Part shown: positions 1 to 5,996 of the stretch, piece by piece
How positions within the stretch are numbered: position 1 is the first letter of the stretch
How the letters are laid out: the number at the start of each line of letters is the position of its first letter
NCBI GenBank assembly: GCA_018623875.1
Contig: JAAZUZ010000095.1
Coordinates: 1-6,358, forward strand
Reading direction: 5' to 3'
Origin: Synechococcus sp. HW_metabat.21
Lineage (GTDB): Bacteria > Cyanobacteriota > Cyanobacteriia > PCC-6307 > Cyanobiaceae
Length of the DNA stretch: 6,358 nucleotides
Position numbers and translations under genes: made by a program
The notes under the pieces: model-generated
The model's input: only the letters and a program-made list of their open reading frames with translations
Told to the model about the DNA's origin: nothing
The model's database searches: none

Positions 1-525
1 ACCGAATTGCTGCGGGCCGGGGCCGACAAGGTCAGCCTGAATTCCTCCGCGGTTCGCGATCCCGAGCTGGTGGCCCGCGGCGCCGAGCGGTTTGGTTGCC
101 AGTGCATCGTCGTGGCCATCGATGCCCGCCGGCGCGAGGGCGGCTGGGATGTCTATGTCAAAGGTGGGCGCGAAAACACGGGGCTGGACGCGGTCGAATG
201 GGCCCGGCGTGTGGTGGAGCTCGGCGCCGGCGAGATCCTCCTCACATCCATGGATGGGGATGGCACCCAGGCCGGCTACGAGCTGAATTTGACCCGGGCG
301 GTCGCCGATGCGGTGGATGTGCCCGTGATTGCCAGCGGCGGTGCCGGTTGCATCGACCACATCGCCCAGGCCCTGGATTCCTCAGTCACTGGCGGGCACG
401 CCTCCGCAGCCCTGCTGGCTTCCCTGTTGCATGACGGGGTGCTGACCGTGGAGGAGATCAAGGCCGATCTGTTGGGCCGTGGACTGACCATTCGCCCACT
501 GGAGCGGGGGTCGCGCGCTGCTTAA
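1..525 (+). CDS. hisF: Imidazole glycerol phosphate synthase cyclase subunit HisF, 5'-truncated by the window
   Basis: HisF is the cyclase half of the HisH-HisF complex. It uses ammonia from HisH to convert PRFAR to imidazole glycerol phosphate and AICAR in cytosolic histidine synthesis. The visible part is the last 174 codons of a (beta/alpha)8 barrel, so roughly 80 N-terminal residues, including the first catalytic aspartate, lie outside the window. The reading frame is open from base 1 and begins TELLRAGADKVSLNSSAV, a typical HisF segment. Further on are GGRENTG, then LLTSMDGDGTQAGY, whose first Asp matches the second catalytic Asp of the family (Asp130 in Thermotoga maritima), and the phosphate-binding ASGGAG. 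The C-terminus (ALLASLLHDGVLTVEEIKADL) is normal and ends with TAA at 523-525. No hisH is visible here. Identification is near certain; the true start is off the left edge. Confidence 0.97.
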   Translation, partial: TELLRAGADKVSLNSSAVRDPELVARGAERFGCQCIVVAIDARRREGGWDVYVKGGRENTGLDAVEWARRVVELGAGEILLTSMDGDGTQAGYELNLTRAVADAVDVPVIASGGAGCIDHIAQALDSSVTGGHASAALLASLLHDGVLTVEEIKADLLGRGLTIRPLERGSRAA

Positions 526-561
526 CTTGCCGTTACAGTTATCTCAGATTTCGCTACCACA

Positions 562-603
562 CCAGTGCTGGCCCTCGACCAGAGCCATTCCCCAGTGCTG
601 GCC
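562..603 (+). repeat. 12-bp direct repeat CCAGTGCTGGCC spanning both candidate start codons
   Basis: The sequence CCAGTGCTGGCC occurs at 562-573 and again at 592-603, exactly 30 bases (10 codons) apart. Both copies are in the frame of the small membrane-protein gene and both encode Pro-Val-Leu-Ala. Each contains a GTG that could start translation (565 and 595). It is seen directly in the sequence; whether it has a function or is chance in GC-rich code is open. Confidence 0.6.
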
Positions 604-882
604 GGAGCCATCGTTCTTGTGGTCCTGGCGATGGTTGCTTGGGCTCTGCAGTTAATGCAGGCGGCCAGTGACCGCAAGGAGTTCTCCTTGATGCTGGCCG
701 GTTGCATGGTCTGCTCGGCGGCCATCGGTTTGGCGACGGTGATGGTGATGACCTTCACCTCTGCGGATCGGCTCGAAGCCCAGGGCTATTTTTCGGCGCT
801 CGAGACCAATCAGTCCGAATTGATGGCAGCAGGTGTCAGTCTCGACTCGATCTCGTTGCCCTGGGATGCCGCCGAGCCCTGA
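565..882 (+). CDS. Small hypothetical protein with two predicted membrane helices
   Basis: I do not recognise a family. From GTG at 565 the product is 105 residues. A short polar N-terminus leads to a hydrophobic helix at about residues 10-31, a charged turn (SDRKEF, about 35-40), a second hydrophobic helix at about 41-65, and a polar acidic tail of about 40 residues with LETNQSELMAAGVSLDSISLPW. This suggests a two-helix inner or thylakoid membrane protein with a soluble C-terminal tail. No ATG lies upstream in frame; the only candidates are GTG 565 and an in-frame GTG at 595, which would give 95 residues starting right at the first helix. Both sit in copies of the same 12-base repeat. The gene begins 39 nt after hisF, in the same frame, and its end overlaps the proposed menG start by 17 nt, which suggests translational coupling. 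A role in quinone metabolism would be a guess from position alone. Confidence 0.68.
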   Translation: MLALDQSHSPVLAGAIVLVVLAMVAWALQLMQAASDRKEFSLMLAGCMVCSAAIGLATVMVMTFTSADRLEAQGYFSALETNQSELMAAGVSLDSISLPWDAAEP

Positions 883-1600
883 GCCCTCCGCTGCGATTCC
901 ACCGGGGAATCCCGAGGCTGTCCGTGAGCTGTTTGATCGGATTGCTCCCGAATACGACCGGCTCAACGACCTGCTCAGCCTGGGCCTGCATCGCCTCTGG
1001 AAGCGCCAGGCGGTGGCCTGGCTGCAGCCGGTCCCCGGACAGAGGCTGCTGGACCTTTGCTGCGGCACCGGCGATTTGGCGTTGCTGCTGGCGGAGAAGG
1101 TGCGGCCGGCTGGCCTCGTCCTGGGATTGGATGCGGCGGCAGCGCCGCTTGTGCAGGCCCAGCGGCGGGCCTCCCGATGCCCCTGGTTGCCGCTGGAGTT
1201 TCGCCAGGCCGATGCCCAGGCCACCGAGCTCGCCGATGGCTGGGCTGATGGTGCGGTGATGGCCTACGGCCTGCGCAACCTGGCGGATCCCTCGGCTGGG
1301 TTGCAGGAGCTGCGGCGCTTGCTCCGTCCCGGCGGGCGGGCGGCGGTTCTCGATTTCAACCGGGCCATCAACCCCCAAGGGATGACCGCCCAGTTTCAAC
1401 GCTTCTATCTGCGTCAGTTGGTGGTTCCCCTCGCCAAGCGGGCGGGTCTGGAGGCGCAGTACGCCTACCTGGAGGACAGCCTGGCGCGCTTCCCGACCGG
1501 CCCCCAGCAAGAGCAGTTGGCTCGGGATGCTGGCTTCAGCCAAGCCCAGCACCAGCTGCTGGCGGGCGGGCAGATGGGGCTGCTGCAGCTCATCGCTTAA
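866..1600 (+). CDS. menG: Demethylphylloquinone / demethylmenaquinone C-methyltransferase (MenG, UbiE family)
   Basis: This SAM-dependent methyltransferase is expected to methylate 2-phytyl-1,4-naphthoquinone in the last step of phylloquinone synthesis, supplying the photosystem I electron carrier; cyanobacterial UbiE homologues have this role. The 244-residue product is near the family norm. It shows LFDRIAPEYDRLNDLLSLGLH (about 22-42), the SAM-binding motif LLDLCCGTGD (61-70), GLDA after the second strand (87-90), the UbiE signature AYGLRNLADP (133-142), LLRPGG (152-157) and the C-terminal YLEDSLARFP (201-210). ATG 866 was chosen because it directly precedes the conserved region after a short Pro-rich leader. 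A GTG at 833 would add 11 residues that do not resemble the family. The start lies inside the end of the preceding small gene, and the stop is two bases before the glycerate kinase ATG. Confidence 0.93.
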   Translation: MPPSPEPSAAIPPGNPEAVRELFDRIAPEYDRLNDLLSLGLHRLWKRQAVAWLQPVPGQRLLDLCCGTGDLALLLAEKVRPAGLVLGLDAAAAPLVQAQRRASRCPWLPLEFRQADAQATELADGWADGAVMAYGLRNLADPSAGLQELRRLLRPGGRAAVLDFNRAINPQGMTAQFQRFYLRQLVVPLAKRAGLEAQYAYLEDSLARFPTGPQQEQLARDAGFSQAQHQLLAGGQMGLLQLIA

Positions 1601-1602
1601 GG

Positions 1603-2577
1603 ATGCAGGCCCACCATGACCTGGATCGGCCCGCCGCAGAGCAGTTGAACCGCTGCCGGGAAATCCCTGGATTTGAGTCCTTGGTTGCTGCCTTGGGCTA
1701 CGACTCACTGGCCGATTGGTTGGCGCGTTGGGCGGCCATCGATGGACTGTCCTTGGCCCATGAGGCCTGGCCCGTTGGGGTGGATCCCCGCTGGATTGCC
1801 TCGGTGGGCTTGCCCCTGTTGGACCAAGTGCAGCAGTCCCCGCCGCGCTCCCTCCTGGGTTTGGCGGCGATGCCGGGCTGCGGCAAATCCACCCTCTGCG
1901 CCTGGATCAAGGCGGCAGCGGCCCGCTTGGGGATGGCCGTTGAGGTGGTCTCCTTGGACTACTTCTATCTCCCAGGCGAGCAGCTGGAGTCGGCGATGGC
2001 CGGTAACCCCTGGCAGGCGCCCCGCGGCATTCCGGGGAGTCACGATGCGGGGCTCTTGCTCCGGGCTCTGCAGCAATGGCGCAACGAGGGGACCTGCGAG
2101 GTGCCCGTGTTTGACAAGGCGCTGCGGCAGGGCCGAGGTGATCGGGTTGGCACTCGGCTGCTCAGCGCTGATCGGTTGATCCTGGAGGGCTGGTTTGTTG
2201 GCGCCGGCCCTTGGGCTTCGGCCCGGCACGGGGAGCTCAGTACGGGCCTCACGCCCCTCTCTCCGGCAGAACTGGCCTACCGGCCCGTCATTGAACGGAA
2301 CTTGGCCCCCTATCAAGCGGTCTGGCGACTGTTGGATGGTCTTTGGCAGTTGAGCCCGACCACCCTCTCCACGGTGCTGGCCTGGAAGCGTCAGCAGAAC
2401 CAGAGCCAACAGCAACAGTCAGGGTCGGCACTGGCTGAGCAGGACCTCGAGACGATGACGCGCAGTCTTCAGGTCTCTATCCCTGAATCGGCCTTGGTGG
2501 CCGGGCGATCCGCCGATGTCGTGCTGCGGGTGGATGCCCAGCGGCAGGTGCAGGAGGTTCGGCTGGCGGGCGGTTAG
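1603..2577 (+). CDS. glyK: D-glycerate 3-kinase, plant/cyanobacterial GLYK type (P-loop kinase)
   Basis: The 324-residue product resembles GLYK-type glycerate kinases, which phosphorylate D-glycerate to 3-phosphoglycerate with ATP and close the photorespiratory glycolate route. Visible motifs are a Walker A loop, AMPGCGKST (89-97); SLDYFYLP (117-124), like the SLDDFYL of the phosphoribulokinase/uridine kinase superfamily; RGIPGSHDAG (141-150); PVFDKALRQGRGDR (168-181); and the strand LILEGWFVG (192-200). An N-terminal region of about 80 residues precedes the P-loop. Near the C-terminus a Gln-rich stretch (QQNQSQQQQ, about 264-272) looks like a flexible insertion. ATG 1603 follows the menG stop by two bases, so translational coupling is likely; AAGG directly touches the ATG and is too close to be a good ribosome site. 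The family call is strong. The exact substrate is inferred from the family, since related P-loop kinases act on other small molecules. Confidence 0.88.
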   Translation: MQAHHDLDRPAAEQLNRCREIPGFESLVAALGYDSLADWLARWAAIDGLSLAHEAWPVGVDPRWIASVGLPLLDQVQQSPPRSLLGLAAMPGCGKSTLCAWIKAAAARLGMAVEVVSLDYFYLPGEQLESAMAGNPWQAPRGIPGSHDAGLLLRALQQWRNEGTCEVPVFDKALRQGRGDRVGTRLLSADRLILEGWFVGAGPWASARHGELSTGLTPLSPAELAYRPVIERNLAPYQAVWRLLDGLWQLSPTTLSTVLAWKRQQNQSQQQQSGSALAEQDLETMTRSLQVSIPESALVAGRSADVVLRVDAQRQVQEVRLAGG

Positions 2578-2615
2578 CGAGAATCTCCGCACGACGCACC
2601 CGGTCCAGAGCATCC

Positions 2616-3503
2616 GTGCATTTCCAGGACATCATCCAGACCCTGAACCGCTTCTGGGCTGAGCGGGGTTGCCTGATCCTTCAGCCCTACGACACGGAGA
2701 AGGGTGCCGGGACGATGAGCCCCCACACGGTGCTGCGGGCCATCGGGCCCGAGCCCTGGGCGGTGGCCTATCCGGAGCCCTGCCGCCGGCCCACCGATGG
2801 CCGCTATGGCGACAACCCGAACCGGGCCCAGCACTACTTCCAGTACCAGGTGCTGATCAAGCCCAGTCCGGATGCGATTCAAGAGACCTATCTGGCTTCG
2901 TTGGAAGCCCTGGGCATTCGCGCCAAGGACCACGACATTCGCTTCGTCGAGGACAACTGGGAGTCCCCGACCCTCGGCGCCTGGGGTGTGGGCTGGGAGG
3001 TCTGGCTCGATGGCATGGAGGTGACCCAGTTCACCTACTTCCAGCAGTGCGGTGGCATCGATTGCCGGCCGGTCTCGATCGAGATCACCTACGGCCTGGA
3101 GCGTCTGGCGATGTACCTCCAGGACGTGGAGAGCATTTGGGATCTCTCCTGGGATGGCAACCGCTCCTACGGCGACATCTGGTTGCCGTTTGAGAAGGGG
3201 CAGTGCACCTACAACTTCGAGGCCTCCAACCCGGAGCGGCTCAAGCAGTTGTTCGCGATCTATGAAGCCGAGGCCGCGGACCTGGTGGCGAAGAAGCTGC
3301 CCGCTCCGGCCCTCGACTTCGTCTTGAAGTGCAGCCACACCTTCAACCTGCTGGAGGCCCGTGGGGTGATCTCGGTGACGGAGCGCACCGCGACGATCGG
3401 CCGGATCCGCAACCTCGCCCGGCAAGTCGCTGAGGCTTGGCTGGAGGAGCGCGAAGCCCTGGGCTTCCCGCTGCTCAAGACAGAGGCGGCGGTCGCGGCC
3501 TAA
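2616..3503 (+). CDS. glyQ: Glycyl-tRNA synthetase alpha subunit
   Basis: GlyQ is the catalytic subunit of the bacterial alpha2beta2 glycyl-tRNA synthetase. It forms glycyl-adenylate and charges tRNA-Gly together with GlyS in the cytosol. The 295-residue product is full length and highly conserved: HFQDIIQTLNRFWAERGC at the N-terminus, LQPYDTEKGAGTMSPHT (22-38), the class II motif 2 region with YPEPCRRPTDGRYGDNPNR (52-70), QHYFQYQVLIKPSP (72-85), TQFTYFQQ (137-144) and motif 3 ITYGLERLAMYL (157-168). The start is GTG 2616; no other start codon lies in frame between the previous stop and this one, and the conserved HFQD begins right after it. No strong Shine-Dalgarno is visible. glyS is not adjacent, so the two subunits must be made from separate loci. 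I saw no T-box-like leader in the 38-nt gap upstream. Confidence 0.98.
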   Translation: MHFQDIIQTLNRFWAERGCLILQPYDTEKGAGTMSPHTVLRAIGPEPWAVAYPEPCRRPTDGRYGDNPNRAQHYFQYQVLIKPSPDAIQETYLASLEALGIRAKDHDIRFVEDNWESPTLGAWGVGWEVWLDGMEVTQFTYFQQCGGIDCRPVSIEITYGLERLAMYLQDVESIWDLSWDGNRSYGDIWLPFEKGQCTYNFEASNPERLKQLFAIYEAEAADLVAKKLPAPALDFVLKCSHTFNLLEARGVISVTERTATIGRIRNLARQVAEAWLEEREALGFPLLKTEAAVAA

Positions 3504-3541
3504 CGCAGGGAACGCTCTCTCCAGCCGGTCTGGGGTGAGCG

Positions 3542-5518
3542 TTGCCGTTGCTGCTTTTGGGCGGGGCCTTGGTGGCTCTGTCCCTTGGCGTTCTGCCGCT
3601 GCCATTGGCGCCTCGGTTGGCCCTGGCTGTGGTGCTGGCTCTGTTGCAGGGCGGCTGGGCTCGCCGGCAGCGCTGGTCCCTCTCCCAGCTGTTGGCCTGG
3701 CTGCTGGCCCTGCTGTTGCTTGGTGGTTGGGGCTGGCTGGGACGGCCCCAGCCCTCTGCCACAGATCCGGTTCAGCGGATCCCTCCCCACCAGCAGTCGC
3801 TGCGCATTCAGCTGGACGGGCGGCTGCGGCAGGATCCGCGGCCGATCGGCGCGGCGTGTCAGGCCCTGGCCGACGTGCCCAAGGGACGGGTTCGCCTGCG
3901 CTTCCGCGACTGCCCGGATCTGCAGCAGGGCTGGCGGGTGCAGTTGGAGGGTCGACTGAGGCGGCTGCGCCGCGGGCCGCACCCCCTGCTGCCTGGCGCG
4001 GCGGAACGGCTCGCCAGCAAAGGCGTCTGGAGTGAGATCCAGGTCGAGCGCTGGAGCCTGATTGGCCGTCCGCCGACACCGATGGCGGATGTCCGCCGGC
4101 ACATCGTGTCGGAGTTGCGCAGGGCCGGAGGGGAGGAACCTGGGGGGCTGCTGGCCGCGCTGGTCTTGGGCCAGGCGATGGTGCCGTTGCCGGCCTCGCT
4201 TCGCGCTGACTTTCGGGCGGCGGGCCTCTCCCATGCCCTGGCCGCCAGCGGCTTTCACTTGAGCGTGTTGCTGGGTGCTGTGCTGCTGTTCAGTCGCCGC
4301 GCTCCAGCCCTGATCCGCTGGCCCGCCGCCTTTGGCGCGATGGGGCTGTTTGGCCTGCTGGCGGGCGCCCAGGCGTCCGTGGTCCGCGCCCTCTTGATGG
4401 GAGCCGTGGCATTCGTGCTCAAGGAGCGTGGCCGCCGCTCCCGTCCCTTGGCGGTGCTGCTGCTCTGCCTGCTTTTGATGTTGCTGCTGCGTCCGAGCTG
4501 GCTCTTGGATGTGGGCTTTCAGCTGAGCGCGGCCGCCACGGGTGGCTTGATCCTCTCGGCCGGCCCCGTGGAGGAGCGCCTGCAGTGCTGGCTCCCCCGC
4601 TGGGCCGCGGCAGGGGTGGCGGTGCCCCTGGCCGCCTCGCTTTGGACCTTGCCGCTGCAGTTGCTGCACTTCGGTGTGGTGCCCAGTTACGCGGTCTTGG
4701 CCAATGTCCTGGCGGCGCCGCTGCTGACGCCGCTGACCTTGGGGGCGATGGCGATGGCCCTGACAGCGGTGTTGATGCCTCCGCTGCTGGGTCTGCTGGC
4801 GGCGGTCCTGGTGCCGCTGGCCCAGCTCCTCTTGGCCTTGGTGGCGTTCATGGCGCGCCTGCCGCTGGCCCAGTTGCCGATCGGGCAGCTGGGACTGCTT
4901 TTGGTGGTGCTCTTTCTGGCGGGGCTGCTGCCCTGGCTGCTTTCGGCCGGCCGCCGCTGGCGGCTGTTGTCTCTGCCCCTGCTGGCCCTCGCGGTGGGGT
5001 TGCGCTGCTGGCAGCAGAGCCGGGATGCATTGCTGTTGGTGCGCCAGGTTCCGCGCCAATGGTTGGTGCTCCGTCACCAGGGCCGGGCCGCGCTGGTGAG
5101 CCTGAAAGCGGACCCCAGCAGTTGCGCCCGCGCCGCCCAATTGGCCCAGGGGCTGGGCGTGGCCCGCTTCGATTGGCTGCTCGCGCTGGATCCGCTGCCT
5201 CAGGAGCCCCACCCCTGTTGGTCAGCCCTGGCCCACACGACGGTCGATCGCCTGTTGCCGGGTCAGCAGCTGCAGAGCCCAGGGCTGGCCGTCCGTCGCC
5301 TCAGCCCCGATAGCCGAGGCCTATCGCTGCGGGCCGGCCGGCGGCGTTGGTGGGTGCTGCCCGATCGGCAGGCTTGGTGGAGTTGGCTGCGGCACGGCCG
5401 CGGCGGCGACGCGGTCTGGTTGGGGTTTGTCCCCAGTCCCCAAGAGCGGAAGGTCTTGCACGGGCGCCCAGCCTGGTGGCCCACTGCCGGTTCCACCAGC
5501 GGATGGCACCAGAGCTGA
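3542..5518 (+). CDS. comEC: ComEC/Rec2-type DNA uptake channel protein with a degenerate C-terminal domain
   Basis: ComEC forms the inner-membrane channel that passes single-stranded DNA into the cytosol during natural transformation. The 658-residue reading has, in order, hydrophobic helices at about 1-38 and 48-66; a soluble OB-fold-like region at about 85-175 (two LxGRLR strands); and the polytopic competence domain at about 200-485. That domain carries the signatures GLSHALAASGFHLSVLLG (228-245), SVVRALLMG (279-287), LLDVGFQLSAAATGG (321-335) and the HFGVVPSYAVLANVLAAPL block (376-394). The C-terminal 170 residues sit where a metallo-beta-lactamase-like domain normally lies but lack HxDxDH and DVGQGD. 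The start is uncertain: TGA at 3536-3538 closes the frame, leaving TTG 3542 or 3548 (behind GGGGTGAG at 3532-3539) or GTG 3572. The gene follows glyQ by 38 nt. Family assignment is firm; transformability is not shown. Confidence 0.93.
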   Translation: MPLLLLGGALVALSLGVLPLPLAPRLALAVVLALLQGGWARRQRWSLSQLLAWLLALLLLGGWGWLGRPQPSATDPVQRIPPHQQSLRIQLDGRLRQDPRPIGAACQALADVPKGRVRLRFRDCPDLQQGWRVQLEGRLRRLRRGPHPLLPGAAERLASKGVWSEIQVERWSLIGRPPTPMADVRRHIVSELRRAGGEEPGGLLAALVLGQAMVPLPASLRADFRAAGLSHALAASGFHLSVLLGAVLLFSRRAPALIRWPAAFGAMGLFGLLAGAQASVVRALLMGAVAFVLKERGRRSRPLAVLLLCLLLMLLLRPSWLLDVGFQLSAAATGGLILSAGPVEERLQCWLPRWAAAGVAVPLAASLWTLPLQLLHFGVVPSYAVLANVLAAPLLTPLTLGAMAMALTAVLMPPLLGLLAAVLVPLAQLLLALVAFMARLPLAQLPIGQLGLLLVVLFLAGLLPWLLSAGRRWRLLSLPLLALAVGLRCWQQSRDALLLVRQVPRQWLVLRHQGRAALVSLKADPSSCARAAQLAQGLGVARFDWLLALDPLPQEPHPCWSALAHTTVDRLLPGQQLQSPGLAVRRLSPDSRGLSLRAGRRRWWVLPDRQAWWSWLRHGRGGDAVWLGFVPSPQERKVLHGRPAWWPTAGSTSGWHQS

Positions 5519-5535
5519 GCTGGCGGCTTGATCCG

Positions 5536-5541
5536 TACACT
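5536..5541 (+). promoter_or_regulatory. Probable -10 box of the tRNA-Ser gene (TACACT)
   Basis: TACACT matches four of six bases of the TATAAT consensus. It ends 13 bases before the tRNA 5' end, which would give a leader of only a few bases. No convincing -35 element is seen at the expected distance, where the comEC stop region lies. Weak but well placed; the tRNA could instead be processed from a comEC read-through transcript. Confidence 0.4.
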
Positions 5542-5554
5542 GGCCGGGTCGCCT

Positions 5555-5639
5555 GGAGAGGTGGCTGAGTGGTCGAAAGCGAACGACTCGAAATCGTTTG
5601 AAGGGCAACCTTCCGTGGGTTCGAATCCCACCCTCTCCG
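5555..5639 (+). tRNA. tRNA-Ser (anticodon CGA)
   Basis: The 85-nt gene folds completely. The acceptor stem is GGAGAGG (5555-5561) with CCTCTCC (5632-5638) and discriminator G 5639. The D arm is GCT/AGC with an AGTGGT loop. The anticodon stem is AACGA/TCGTT with loop CTCGAAA, so the anticodon is CGA (5589-5591), reading UCG. The long class II variable arm typical of serine tRNAs is GAAGG-GCAA-CCTTC (5600-5613). The T arm is GTGGG-TTCGAAT-CCCAC (5615-5631). CCA is not encoded and must be added after transcription. The gene lies 36 nt after the comEC stop and ten bases before the 3' end of a convergent small ORF. Confidence 0.97.
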
Positions 5640-5649
5640 TTGTTATCGA

Positions 5650-5892
5650 TCAGCTGTGGAAGACCAGGACCAGCCCTTGGCTGACCTGGTGGAATTCCCG
5701 TTCTTCGCGGCTGAGATCGAGGCCCACCTCGAGCCCTTCTTTTAGGGCGTTGTCGTACGGCGGTGGCGTCGGCGCTTGACCGGCGGTCCAGAGCGCTGCG
5801 ATGCCGACGGAGGTGGCGTGCCAGCTAAAGCAATCGGTTGTGCCAATGGAGGGCGTCTTCAGCTCGTCTTCCAGCAGCTCGCGGATGGCCAT
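5650..5892 (-). CDS. Small hypothetical protein, 80 residues
   Basis: I do not recognise this protein. It reads from ATG at 5892 down to TGA at 5650-5652 and is soluble by appearance. An acidic N-terminal helix (MAIRELLEDELKTPS) comes first, then a middle part with single Cys and His residues (DCFSWHATSVGIAALW, about 20-35), a Pro-rich turn (APTPPPYDNAL, 40-50), an acidic helix (KEGLEVGLDLSREEREF) and a hydrophobic end (GLVLVFHS). Third codon positions are mostly G or C, as in the neighbouring genes, and no conserved gene competes on the other strand, so it is probably real. Ribosome binding is unclear: AGAGGA lies about 13 bases upstream of the ATG, further than usual. It converges on tRNA-Ser with a ten-base gap and diverges from the glycosyltransferase. 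Function unknown. Confidence 0.62.
   Translation of the reverse strand: MAIRELLEDELKTPSIGTTDCFSWHATSVGIAALWTAGQAPTPPPYDNALKEGLEVGLDLSREEREFHQVSQGLVLVFHS
5663..5690. other. Strong hairpin downstream of tRNA-Ser, inside the 3' end of the minus-strand ORF
   Basis: ACCAGG (5663-5668) pairs with CCTGGT (5685-5690), and inside it CAGCC (5671-5675) pairs with GGCTG (5679-5683) around a three-base loop. The result is 11 base pairs broken only by a small asymmetric internal loop. It starts 24 bases past the tRNA and forms the last codons of the minus-strand ORF. No T-run follows on either strand, so it is not a classical intrinsic terminator. It could still slow convergent polymerases or set a 3' end; that is inference. 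Confidence 0.35.
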
Positions 5893-5906
5893 GACTCAGA
5901 CACAGT

Positions 5907-5953
5907 CCTCTCAGGATTCAGAGTTCGTCGTCTGAGGGCAATCAGCTGAGAGG
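5907..5953. repeat. Nested inverted repeats in the divergent intergenic region
   Basis: CCTCTCAG at 5907-5914 is perfectly complemented by CTGAGAGG at 5946-5953. Inside lies a second dyad, TCAGA (5918-5922) and TCTGA (5931-5935), with an 8-base loop. Read as RNA this is a two-part stem; read as DNA it could be an operator pair serving both divergent genes. No T-run follows, so a terminator is unlikely. The structure is seen; the function is inferred. Confidence 0.45.
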
Positions 5954-5976
5954 TTTCGTGACCTGACGGGCAATCA
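5932..5976 (+). repeat. Imperfect direct repeat CTGA(C)GGGCAATCA
   Basis: CTGAGGGCAATCA at 5932-5944 recurs as CTGACGGGCAATCA at 5963-5976. They share CTGA and the 9-mer GGGCAATCA; the second copy has one extra C. The 9-mers start 32 bases apart, about three helical turns, so a protein bound to both would sit on the same face of the DNA. The repeats lie 33-77 bases upstream of the glycosyltransferase start. Possible regulator site, unproven. Confidence 0.4.
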
Positions 5977-5982
5977 AACTTC

Positions 5983-5996
5983 AAAGGAACGCCTTT
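5983..5996 (+). other. Small hairpin in the leader of the glycosyltransferase gene
   Basis: AAAGG (5983-5987) pairs with CCTTT (5992-5996) around AACG. A competing stem, GCC-TTTA-GGC (5991-6000), overlaps it. Both lie just upstream of the ATG at 6009. The AAAGGA segment, the only Shine-Dalgarno-like sequence here, is inside the first stem. Two mutually exclusive short stems could affect initiation, but both are weak. Confidence 0.25.

Noticed and set aside
526..564. Promoter between hisF and the small membrane gene (TTGCCG, TTATCT)
   Set aside because: TTGCCG at 527-532 resembles a -35 box, but no -10 box lies at proper spacing; the AT-richer TTATCT at 539-544 is too close to it.
833..865. 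Upstream GTG start for menG
   Set aside because: It would add 11 residues (MSVSTRSRCPG) unlike the family, and increase overlap with the preceding gene; ATG 866 is better.
836..1708. 290-codon open frame on the minus strand opposite menG
   Set aside because: It is rich in Gln, Arg and Pro, has no recognisable motif, and lies antisense to a well-supported methyltransferase.
2578..2615. T-box or other leader structure upstream of glyQ
   Set aside because: The gap is only 38 bases, far too short for a T-box, and shows no conserved T-box sequence or terminator.
3535..4035. Plus-strand frame from GTG 3535 just after glyQ
   Set aside because: It is out of frame with comEC and Gly/Ala/Ser-rich without motifs, whereas the comEC frame carries helices and OB-fold-like strands over the same bases.
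2574..4079. 501-codon open frame on the minus strand opposite glyQ and the start of comEC
   Set aside because: It is low-complexity Ala/Pro/Arg/Gly in one half and antisense of highly conserved glyQ in the other; an artefact of G/C third positions.
3500..5212. 570-codon open frame on the minus strand opposite comEC
   Set aside because: The translation is dominated by Gln, Arg, His and Pro (QQQRHQHRCQGHRHRPQGQRRQQ style), the usual shadow of Leu/Ala-rich GC-rich code. It has no domain I know, and comEC on the other strand is clearly real.
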